Below are positions 36,801-44,517 of a stretch of DNA of 64,000 nt, in pieces. The notes below the pieces were generated by a model, which was not told where the DNA came from, ran no database searches, and worked only from the letters and a program-made list of their open reading frames with translations. This DNA is from Candidatus Hebobacterum abditum (GTDB lineage: Bacteria; Armatimonadota; Hebobacteria; Hebobacterales; Hebobacteraceae). Position numbers and translations under genes: made by a program. The DNA lies in NCBI GenBank assembly GCA_029821875.1, contig JALGXW010000009.1, positions 41,423-105,422 on the forward strand. The letters run 5' to 3'. Each line of letters starts with the position of its first letter. The first letter of the stretch is position 1.

Positions 36801-37376
36801 GCAGAGGGCATTGGGCGGACCTACGAGTTGCGCTATCAGCGGCAAGGAGGCCGGTCGAGCACGGTGACCACCGCACTCGCCTACCAGGAGGTATCGGACC
36901 TGCTGATCGATGTAGAGGACCCCGCATGGACCGGCCTTCCGACCCGGGTGTTGGTGGACCAGGGGGATCGGTGGGTCGCCGACGCCGCCTACGAGCAATG
37001 GATCTCTGACACCATCTCCGGTCGTGTGTGGGTGCGATGGCAGTCGAGTTGTGGGGACTTCCCCGAGCTGCACGTGAGCGGAACTGAGTGGCCCTACGCC
37101 CCTGAGTGGCAGACGGGCGCGAGCTTCGACTACATCGACGCCGCGTGGCGCATCGGGCTCGAGCCTGTCTTCGTAGGCGACCGTTACGCAGACCCGGAGA
37201 ACACCCAGAGTGTCGACGGCTACTCGATCCTCAACCTGCGGGCCCGGTACCAGCGTAACCTGCGTCAGAACTACTTCCTGCATGTGATGAATCTCACCGG
37301 GAAGGACTACGAGACCTTCGCCGGATTCCCTCAGCCCGGCCGGACTCTTCTTGTCGGGCTGGAGTATCGCTACTGA
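33831..37376 (+). CDS. FecR domain - TPR repeats - TonB-receptor-type outer membrane beta-barrel fusion
   Basis: Signal peptide; FecR-like GRVEIQTGGKGAWRAIGRGVREASPGDHIRTGSNGSLHIVTNDGARIALGPETEVVL; tandem TPRs about aa 220-680; C-terminal barrel ending NLTGKDYETFAGFPQPGRTLLVGLEYRY. ATGA overlap with upstream cyclase. Confidence 0.88.
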   Translation: MRTRLLFRASPTRWCLLWMGLGFLSLCLLSGTAHARKARKPTFTLQSARGRVEIQTGGKGAWRAIGRGVREASPGDHIRTGSNGSLHIVTNDGARIALGPETEVVLREPDRPRGWRVTLGRVWASITGRQRLEVRAPGAIAAAEGTTFQLEVSEDGTTVLTVAEGTVQFFNELGSVTVLGSQQSTARVGEAPTRPIVVDPSSLTAWEANLQTLIIALECPLVSTDPARLEQELSQRQQAVKDRPEEAAARAALAEVLLDLYRTDEAVAEAQRAVELTPDQTALRGVLGYALLQAGRPGEAGEQFSLASKAEPDEARWQVGLALVALGQRDAEPAVELLRRAGELVPGDASPRACLAAAYLRAGDLERAAASASEAVSLDPESSLANTYLAYVHLAQGKTDEAVTSASRAVSEAPRSALAREALGTALMFAGQFPDAGQELDQALELNPASASAHLARAKLLAAEGELEVALQEAQVAVALDPQSAPARSTLGLLFLLNKDSQRAGRQFEQALAVDPSLSEARTGWGAVLFRRGRFREAMEQQKLAVSLDTDSASAQNNLGGVYASLGRMDDAIDHLERAIQLQPGWGLPYANLAVVHLEENRFREALDAGERALALGERSPFVHTVLARIYMSQGRAGRAFAELRQAVALDKLYPQAHYQLAQLYLGQDRSRDAVREIVGSVIADPSAMLETRLYARTENTLALGSYDRFHDDGHHSGQASDGELSYFGSWLLDDNDGWREVNQDAREVFFEGIAGHQSQPGRQFVFFGTFFDRESGLPGPETGASLGDPDDRRDFSGYQTLVAYREQLSPAVKGTFKYSYTESDFRSLNPGSMTGADTNPFRDLRNESSRHSPEIRLDAVVNGHSSLSAGYARLSDETKSYGVASVFDPGTGEIIPAPFGVKTDYTTDTMWLEAGTDFSDRFHLTLGGYWGREGDASRVGSPKVVALYRPDRSTWWSFVMNPIFRSDASELAPVEALADPKGLSYLNFGAEGIGRTYELRYQRQGGRSSTVTTALAYQEVSDLLIDVEDPAWTGLPTRVLVDQGDRWVADAAYEQWISDTISGRVWVRWQSSCGDFPELHVSGTEWPYAPEWQTGASFDYIDAAWRIGLEPVFVGDRYADPENTQSVDGYSILNLRARYQRNLRQNYFLHVMNLTGKDYETFAGFPQPGRTLLVGLEYRY

Positions 37377-37397
37377 GCAGTTCGGAAGGAGGAGTCG

Positions 37398-38540
37398 ATG
37401 AAACTAGCACTGCGGCGCTTCTGTGTACCTGCGACTGTGTTGCTCGCACTGGTCGTCGCAGGCTGCCCTGCAGGCCATGCCCAGGAGTCTCTGTCGGCAG
37501 TCCCCGGCCAGATTGCCGCGGCGATGTATGTCCAGCAGTGGAGCCAGATCCTTTGGGGCCTTGTCACCACGCAGACCGGAACGGAGATACCATCGTTCGG
37601 CGAGCCCGTCTTCGATCCGGATGGTTCGGTCACCCAGACATTCACGGCCGCAGACGGAACCGAAGTCGTCCTCACGTTGCTCCCGGACGGCTCGGCCCGT
37701 CTCGACATCACCTACGCAGATGGCACCACCCAGACCGTCATCCAATCGGTTCCCAGGTTCGACGGTGTGTCGGTGACCACCATCCACTGGAGCGTCACCT
37801 CGAGCGATGGGCTCTCCGTCGAGTACACGAGCATTGTTGACGACCGCGACACCATCTTCGATGAGAGTGACGACATCACGCAGCTGCTGGGTTCCTCCGT
37901 GTTGCCCGAAGGGATCACCCAGGAATTCGACGTGCTGAGCGCCGACGGACTAACCGAAGTGCACTCCAGCCAGAGCGACGGCTCGATCTTCACCTTGGCT
38001 GTGCCCTTGGCGTTCCCCGACTTCGCGCTGCCCGATCTCTCCCAGAGCGCGAGTGGCACCTACATTGGCCTCGGCGTCAGCGTGCAGTTCATGTTGACCC
38101 CGACGCCGAAGTATCCCACCCGCTGGGCCGCTCTCTTGGCTGACCTGGGTGATGGGATGACTGGCACGTTCTCTCTCAACAGCGATTTCTCTGGCTTCGG
38201 CCAGTTGACCGAGAGCAGTCCATGGGGTGAGAGACTGGTGGCCCTGATCTCGTGGACGCAAGACGGAGACACTCACGTCTACTTGCTGAGTGGTCAGGAC
38301 CGCCACATGGGGCCTGCGGGAGCTTCCCTAGACTACCTCGAGCACCGATGGCAGACTCTAACAGCATTGTTGGCCCCGGCCCCGGGCGTCGGCTTGAATG
38401 CTGGTAGACCCGGCCGGCCCCGGAGGGCGCCCCGCCTGCGCACTGGCCCACTGGGTCCGTCGAGAACGCTCCGCGGCGCGCTGGGACCGGCTTCCCGCCT
38501 TGGGACTCAGCGCGGTCCTGGGCAGCGGACCCTGCCCTAG
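37398..38540 (+). CDS. Hypothetical lipoprotein
   Basis: N-terminal lipobox-like signal (VLLALVVAGCPAGHAQ); AGGAGG SD-like sequence upstream; 21 bp downstream of the FecR fusion. The last ~40 aa are low-complexity and may not be native. Confidence 0.65.
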   Translation: MKLALRRFCVPATVLLALVVAGCPAGHAQESLSAVPGQIAAAMYVQQWSQILWGLVTTQTGTEIPSFGEPVFDPDGSVTQTFTAADGTEVVLTLLPDGSARLDITYADGTTQTVIQSVPRFDGVSVTTIHWSVTSSDGLSVEYTSIVDDRDTIFDESDDITQLLGSSVLPEGITQEFDVLSADGLTEVHSSQSDGSIFTLAVPLAFPDFALPDLSQSASGTYIGLGVSVQFMLTPTPKYPTRWAALLADLGDGMTGTFSLNSDFSGFGQLTESSPWGERLVALISWTQDGDTHVYLLSGQDRHMGPAGASLDYLEHRWQTLTALLAPAPGVGLNAGRPGRPRRAPRLRTGPLGPSRTLRGALGPASRLGTQRGPGQRTLP

Positions 38541-38593
38541 TCTGGGGGCCTGGCCAACAGACGTCGAACTGGTGACGCTCGATGATCGCACAT

Positions 38594-38619
38594 GGCCCCG
38601 CTCGCTCCCGAGCGGGGCC
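38594..38619. terminator. Hairpin, 11-bp perfect stem GGCCCCGCTCG-ctcc-CGAGCGGGGCC
   Basis: Perfect inverted repeat 50 bp downstream of 37398-38540. Confidence 0.6.
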
Positions 38620-38914
38620 TCGACGTGCCGGGGATCCTGGCGGAGCGTGAGCAGCCCTGCTCTGCCCTGATAGCCTTCCAGCTACTGGGCGCTCGCCGGT
38701 GTGGGTGCATCGCCGACTTGGCTCTGGAGCGGCCGAACCACAACACACGGCAAGCTTCGGGAGTCCAGCAGGTTCCTGCCGGCCTAACTGCCCCAGTGTT
38801 GCGCCCGAGGCCCGGAGCCGGACACACTTGCCTTCACGCCATAAAGGGGAGGGCTCGCGGGCCAACGGTGAGCCCTGGCGAGCGCCAGGTGATGAGGGCG
38901 AGGCCGCCGGCCGC

Positions 38915-39322
38915 CTAGCGCCCCAAAACTTGGTTGATGGTCTTCATCAGGTCGTCGACCTGGATCGGCTTGTCAAGCCAGCCTTGCACTGGCAGGTACT
39001 CCCCAGGCTGGTAGGTCCCGTCGGTCTCGTCGGGGTAGAAGCGCAGTTCGGTCGTCTGGTGGATGCCGGTAGCCATGACTATGGGGACATTCCTCAGCGA
39101 TTCGTCTTCCAGCTGCCGCATCTTCCAGACCAGATGGAATCCCTCAGTGCCCTCGGGCATCATGACATCTACGATCATCAACTCCGGTTTGGAGTCGACG
39201 GCGGCCGCCTCGGCCTCTTCCTTCGATCCGGCCGTCACAACTTCGTGCCCATTGGCCTCCAGGGCGAGCTTAAGCGCCTGGGCAACTTTGGGCTCGTCGT
39301 CCACCACCAGTATCTTCGCCAT
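38915..39322 (-). CDS. Single-domain response regulator (REC)
   Basis: MAKILVVDDEPKVAQALKLALEANGHEVVTA...LMIVDVMMPEGTEGFHLV...GWLDKPIQVDDLM. Confidence 0.92.
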   Translation of the reverse strand: MAKILVVDDEPKVAQALKLALEANGHEVVTAGSKEEAEAAAVDSKPELMIVDVMMPEGTEGFHLVWKMRQLEDESLRNVPIVMATGIHQTTELRFYPDETDGTYQPGEYLPVQGWLDKPIQVDDLMKTINQVLGR

Positions 39323-39581
39323 CCGATCCCTCCTCGGTTCACTCTAGAGATAGTCCGGCCGGAGCATCGTGCCTTGGCCGCTGATCATGGGCCCGCGATA
39401 CGAGGGAGGCCTCTGCAGCCAGTGCCCTGTTCCGGCCCTCGGCTCATCCCGCTGCTCTTCCGCGTCCGCCCTCGCGGCAACGGCGAGGAGCCGGTCCGGG
39501 CAGGGCCATTGCGCCGCCGACAAGGTCATTTATGACAGGCAGCAGCGCGGTCCTTCTTTCTGCAACGGGAAAGGGCCGACC

Positions 39582-40415
39582 TCAGGCAAGTCGAGGCGCG
39601 CGCTGTCCGTGCCCTTGCAGGGCCGCGCGAACCGACCGGAGCGCCTCCTCGAGCGATGTCGTGGCCGGAGGAACGGCTTCCAGCGTCACAGGCAGGTCGT
39701 AGCCGACCTCGTCGAGGGCGGTGAAGAATTCATCCCACTTGGGGTGGGTGACGTCCGGGAAGAGGTGGGCGTCGTCCGTATGGTCGTTGCCGTGCCAGTG
39801 AATGCCGAACATGCGGTCGCCCAGGGCGCGAATGTAGTCACCGGGAGGACCCTCGCCCAACATCGCGTGGCCGGTATCCAGACAGAACCCAACGACTGCA
39901 GGATCGAGGGCGTCGAGCACCGATTCCACCTCCGCCAGGGATCCACCGAGGTGGTCAGGTTGCAGGTTCTCCACAGCGATCTTCGTTCCCGCGTCTTGCG
40001 CGACCTCGGCCAGCTCTGCCAGACTCGCGCGGCTCTGGGCCAGCCGTCCTTCGCCACGATCGCGCACGCCGGGGTGAACGGTGACATGATGGGCGCGCAG
40101 CCGACCGGCCGTCCTGATGACCTTCTTGCGGTTGTGCAGCACACGTGCCCGTTTGGCGTCGTCCGGCTGCGAGATATCCCACGCCTCCTCGCTCGGATTG
40201 GAGAACGCGCAGTGGAGCGAATGCACCTCGAGCGGCAGCTCGCGAACGACCTGGGCCAGAGCGTTCATCGCCGCGTCGTCGGTGAGATCAAGGTGCGTGT
40301 CCGGCGCGTCGCCATGCAGTTCTACCAGCCGCACGCCGGCCGCGGCGAGTTGCTGGAGCGTCTTCGATATGGGTTGGGACATGGAGAAGAAGGTGGGTAT
40401 GACGATCTCTCTCAT
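39582..40415 (-). CDS. Sugar phosphate isomerase/epimerase family (xylose isomerase-like TIM barrel)
   Basis: GTKIAVENLQPDHLGGSLAEVESVLDALDPAVVGFCLDTGHAMLGEGPPGDYIRALGDRMFGIHWHGNDHTDDAH. Confidence 0.88.
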   Translation of the reverse strand: MREIVIPTFFSMSQPISKTLQQLAAAGVRLVELHGDAPDTHLDLTDDAAMNALAQVVRELPLEVHSLHCAFSNPSEEAWDISQPDDAKRARVLHNRKKVIRTAGRLRAHHVTVHPGVRDRGEGRLAQSRASLAELAEVAQDAGTKIAVENLQPDHLGGSLAEVESVLDALDPAVVGFCLDTGHAMLGEGPPGDYIRALGDRMFGIHWHGNDHTDDAHLFPDVTHPKWDEFFTALDEVGYDLPVTLEAVPPATTSLEEALRSVRAALQGHGQRAPRLA

Positions 40416-40470
40416 CGGGGGTTCTGTGACTCCTTTCGCGTTTGGGCAGAATCGGGACTAGACATCGGCA

Positions 40471-41823
40471 TCATTGGGGGGGGCGCTCCAGCGGTATGCG
40501 GCAGCAGATCGTCGTGCCGACGCCCGGTTCGCTCTGCACTTCGACCGTTCCGCTGTGGGCGTCGACGACATCCTTGACAATTCGCGTTCCAAGGCCCGTT
40601 CCCATCGGTTTCGTGCTAACAGCTTCGTCGGTGAACAGCTTCGCCTTCACATGGTCCGGGATGCCCGGTCCCGTGTCCGTACATTCCATGGTAATGAAGT
40701 TCCCGCCAGGGAACTCGCCAGCGGCCACGCCGTCGCAGCGAAAGGTAACCATGTCTCCATCGTCGCAGGCGTCGATGGCGTTCAGGATGAGGTTGTATAC
40801 CGCATTGTAGATCTGCTTTCCATCCACCATTGCCGGAGGCAGCTCGCGAGCCGCCTCGATGGTAAGCGTGACACCCTTACGCTGCGCCTGAGGACCCAAC
40901 ATGGCCCCAACGCGCTGCGCGATCGGGACAATGACGACGGGCTCGAAGTGCGGCTCGGACACTCTCCCCTTGACAGCGGCCGAGATCTGGGCCATGCGCT
41001 GCTGCACGACATCGCACCCCTCGAGGATCATCTCAACAATGTCCGGGTACAGCTCGCGCAGCTTATCCATAGTACCCGCGATCTCTGCGGCCTGATCTCC
41101 CGTCTGGCCCTGCCTCCCCAAACACTCGTCGAACGTCTGGAAGCAGTCGTTGGCGATCATCTCCAACGTTTGGGCGCCGGTCATCGGCGGGGTGATCATG
41201 TTCTTCACATCGTGGCTGATGTTCCCGATGAAGCGCACGACCGTCGCTAGGCGGGCCTCCTCGTGGAGGCGGACCGTCGTGATCGCCACCGCAATCTGGG
41301 CCGCGATGATCTCTATCAGGTTGATGTCATGCTCGTCGAACTGCCCCCCACCTCGCTTGTTGAGGACCTGCATCACGCCCAGGGGATCGGTCTCCGGCGA
41401 CATGAGCGGAACCGTCACCATGTTCCGGGTGACGTAGTCGATCTTCTCTGCCACCTCCCGCAGGTGGGCCCGCTCTGTCCCAACGTCCTCGGACACGAAG
41501 GTCCGACCCGACTGAAACACCATCCCAGCAAGTCCCTGGTCTAGCTCGAGCTCGGTGCCCATCAGCTCGTCAGCCTTCTCTCCCACCACGTACTGGAAGA
41601 CGAGCTTCTCCTTGGCTGGATCGTATAGCAGGATGGAGCCGGCCTCCGCGTGGGCCAGCGTGAGGCTGGTATTGAGCGCCTCTCGGACGAGGTGCTCGAC
41701 TTCCGTGGCAGTGCTGAGGCTGACCGCTATGCGCCGGACAGCATCAAGCTGCCGCTCCAGTTCCGACATCTCGCGCCGGAGGTCCTCGACGCTGTCGGCT
41801 CCGCCATCCATGGCCCTTCCCAT
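40471..41823 (-). CDS. GAF domain sensor histidine kinase
   Basis: GAF region (LTLAHAEAGSILLYDPAKEKLVFQYVVGEKADEL...); FIGNISHDVKNMI; HATPase MVDGKQIYNAVYNLILNAIDAC, DTGPGIPDHVKAKLF, MGTGLGTRIVKDVVDAHSGTVEVQSEPGVGTT. Confidence 0.92.
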   Translation of the reverse strand: MGRAMDGGADSVEDLRREMSELERQLDAVRRIAVSLSTATEVEHLVREALNTSLTLAHAEAGSILLYDPAKEKLVFQYVVGEKADELMGTELELDQGLAGMVFQSGRTFVSEDVGTERAHLREVAEKIDYVTRNMVTVPLMSPETDPLGVMQVLNKRGGGQFDEHDINLIEIIAAQIAVAITTVRLHEEARLATVVRFIGNISHDVKNMITPPMTGAQTLEMIANDCFQTFDECLGRQGQTGDQAAEIAGTMDKLRELYPDIVEMILEGCDVVQQRMAQISAAVKGRVSEPHFEPVVIVPIAQRVGAMLGPQAQRKGVTLTIEAARELPPAMVDGKQIYNAVYNLILNAIDACDDGDMVTFRCDGVAAGEFPGGNFITMECTDTGPGIPDHVKAKLFTDEAVSTKPMGTGLGTRIVKDVVDAHSGTVEVQSEPGVGTTICCRIPLERPPQ

Positions 41824-42186
41824 CCTGCGGCGCTCCAGGTCTCCTCTGTTGCGCTGGAGGACACCAATACGTGGCTGGGCTTCCCAGGTGCAGACATCAG
41901 GTCCATTTCTGGACGAGCCTGCGCCATCCTCCCGTGCCCACTAGGGACTCTGTCCGAGGACCCGGACGCGCTGGCGTCCATCCCCGAGCAGTCGCCCCGT
42001 CAGGACGGCAGTCGTCCCGTCCCGCAGGTGGGGTCATCTGACGCGAGCCGTGGCCTCAGGGGTCGCCGACGCGCGCGGCCGCTGTCGACTGTTGGCCGAG
42101 CCGGCCGCGCCACGGCCTTGAGTGCCCTCGAGAGGATTTTCGCTGCGATTCGACACAGAGACTATGCTACACTACAGGCTCGTGAT

Positions 42187-43341
42187 ATGAGGTTCTCGCG
42201 TCTGACCTACAGCTTGGCTCTCGTCTTCCTGTGCTATGGCGCAATCGTGTTTGCGTTTGGCCCGTGCCTCACCTCAATGGCGGATACCTTTGCCGTCCCC
42301 GTGGGTCGGCTGGGCCTGATCTTCACGCTCTACGCCGTCGGCCTGATACCATCGGTTCTTCTCAATGGCTATCTGTCGGAGGTGATGGGCCGGCGCTGGC
42401 TCCAGCTCGGCACTATGGGACTGATGGCCGCTGGATGCGCTCTCTTCGGCGTAGTCGCGAGCGTGGGTGGGCCGAGCAGCTTCCCGGCCGCGCTCGCCGC
42501 CATGGTGTTGCTCGGATACGGCGCGGGCGGCATCGAGGCCGTGACGAATGTGCTTGTCACCGATGACAACCAGCCGAGTCCGGCCTTCGCCCTCAACGCC
42601 ACCCACGCGTTCTTCGCTATCGGGGCCGTTCTCTCGCCCCTCGCGGTGAGCTTCCTGCTGCGGTCCGGCCTGCCGTGGGAATGGGTCTTCTTCGGGGGGG
42701 CCGCGCTGCTTGTCGTTCTCATCTTCGTGCTGCTGCCGCAGCGCATGCCGCGCCCGGCAAGCGATCCGGTCCCGCCTCTGGCTGCGGTCGGGCTGCTGAG
42801 ATCTCCGCTGGTGCTGCTGCTGTTGGCTGCTATCACGCTGTATGTAGGCGCGGAGGTGGGCCTCTCTGCCTGGGTGAGTCCCCTGATGGAGACGGTGCTC
42901 GGCACGCGGCGCGACCTCGCCGGCCTGTCCGTGTCGGTCTTCTGGTCGCTGATGATCGTCGGCCGCTTTGCCGTGGGCGCTTTATCGGTGAAGTTGCGTC
43001 CTGCCCCGCTGCTCTTTGTGCTGGCCCTTGGGAGCGCCCTCAGCTCGGCCGGGGTGGCCTATGCAGGAAGTCCCGCGCAGTGCCTCGTCGCGACGGGCCT
43101 CGCGGGTCTATTCATGTCGGGGATCTTCGCCTTGGTCCTGGTCGACGCGTCTCGCAGCTTCCCAGAGCGTATTGGATCAGTGTATGGGATCATCATGGCC
43201 GGTGTCGGTGTCGGGTCGCTGATCATCCCCGCGGCGATGGGATGGATCTCTGAGGCCGCGGGGATGCGCACCGCGATGTTGGTCCCGGCCGGTCTCATGG
43301 CGGCGCTGGCAGCTGGCTACATCGGACGGTGGTCGCGGTGA
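42187..43341 (+). CDS. Major facilitator superfamily transporter
   Basis: LTYSLALVFLCYGAIVFAFGPCLTSMADTFAVPVGRLGLIFTLYAVGLIPSVLLNGYLSEVMGRRW; about 12 hydrophobic segments; start ATG 42187. Confidence 0.88.
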   Translation: MRFSRLTYSLALVFLCYGAIVFAFGPCLTSMADTFAVPVGRLGLIFTLYAVGLIPSVLLNGYLSEVMGRRWLQLGTMGLMAAGCALFGVVASVGGPSSFPAALAAMVLLGYGAGGIEAVTNVLVTDDNQPSPAFALNATHAFFAIGAVLSPLAVSFLLRSGLPWEWVFFGGAALLVVLIFVLLPQRMPRPASDPVPPLAAVGLLRSPLVLLLLAAITLYVGAEVGLSAWVSPLMETVLGTRRDLAGLSVSVFWSLMIVGRFAVGALSVKLRPAPLLFVLALGSALSSAGVAYAGSPAQCLVATGLAGLFMSGIFALVLVDASRSFPERIGSVYGIIMAGVGVGSLIIPAAMGWISEAAGMRTAMLVPAGLMAALAAGYIGRWSR

Positions 43342-43369
43342 GAATCGAAGCCAGGGGCCGTCCGCGTTC

Positions 43370-44149
43370 CTACTCCTGGTCGCAAAGGGAGAAGGTGCGC
43401 CGAAGCGCCTCGACAGGGTCGCCCTTGGGCTGGAACTCGTGGCCGACGTAGAGGCCGTAGTCGGTCTCCGCGATGGCTCGGCAGATGCCTGAATAGCTGA
43501 GTTCCTGGGCGTCGTCCATGTCGCGCCGGCCGGGGTTGCCGGCGGTGTGGAAGTGTCCGATCCACTGGATGTTGTCGCGGATGGTGCGGATGATGTCCCC
43601 CTCCATGATCTGCATGTGATAGATGTCGTAGAGGATCTTGATGCGGGGGCTGCTCACCTGCTCGCAGACGGCGACTGCCCAGCTCGTGTGGTCGCAGTCG
43701 TACCCGGGATGATCCACCTTGGAGTTGAGGACCTCGAGGTTGAGGTTCACGCCTTTCTCCTCCGCGTACGGGGCGACGCGCCTGAGGCCCTCCGCGGTAA
43801 CGTCGATGGCCTCCTCCGCGCTTCGGCCGGGTTGACGGTTTCCACTGAGGCAGATGATCCCCGGCACGTCGAGTCGAGCGGCGGCATCGATGGATTCCTT
43901 GAGTTGCTCTTCGACCGCGTCATGGTCGTCTCGGTCATTGAGCGCGCCCTTCCCGAAGCCGCCGAACGTGGCGATGGCGAGGCCATGGCCCTTGACGAGT
44001 GCGGCCTTCTCTTCGAACTCCTCGTCCCGGCCCCAGAACTCGACCGCCGCGTAGCCGATGTCCACGGCTGCCTTGCAGATTGCCTCCAGCGTCATGCCGG
44101 CCGAACCGGCCTCGAACATGGGCACACAGATGGATTGCCTGATGCGCAT
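43370..44149 (-). CDS. Hydroxypyruvate isomerase-like / sugar phosphate isomerase family
   Basis: VNLNLEVLNSKVDHPGYDCDHTSWAVAVCEQVSSPRIKILYDIYHMQIMEGDIIRTIRDNIQWIGHFHTAGNPGRRD; ELSYSGICRAI. Confidence 0.85.
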   Translation of the reverse strand: MRIRQSICVPMFEAGSAGMTLEAICKAAVDIGYAAVEFWGRDEEFEEKAALVKGHGLAIATFGGFGKGALNDRDDHDAVEEQLKESIDAAARLDVPGIICLSGNRQPGRSAEEAIDVTAEGLRRVAPYAEEKGVNLNLEVLNSKVDHPGYDCDHTSWAVAVCEQVSSPRIKILYDIYHMQIMEGDIIRTIRDNIQWIGHFHTAGNPGRRDMDDAQELSYSGICRAIAETDYGLYVGHEFQPKGDPVEALRRTFSLCDQE

Positions 44150-44517
44150 GTGTGTCTCCTCAGTCTCCGGAAGATGTCGGGTCTACGCTTCGGGCTTGAC
44201 CGGCTTACCCGTCGCCATTCACTCGCTGGCGGCGCCCGCGTTGACACCCCACGAACAGCGGACTCCCCGTCCAGGACGTCCTACATGCCGGTTCCTGGCG
44301 CAGCGCCCGACTCAGCTTCTGTCCGGCCGCGGGCAACCCTTCAGGGCGCGATGGGAGACGGGCCGACGGGGTCGGCGCTTCCCGCGGCAGTCAACGGCCC
44401 GCAGGTGAAGGACGGCGCGCTGCGGAACTCGACTGACCGCGGCGTGTCCAGGGCGATCTGGCAGGCTCTGTCAGTTGACGGTTGCCGGGCCGCCAGGACG
44501 CGGGAACGGAGGCATCG

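Noticed and set aside
41650-42186. N-terminal extension of the MFS ORF
   Set aside because: Antisense to the GAF kinase start and low-complexity; first TM segment begins right after ATG 42187.
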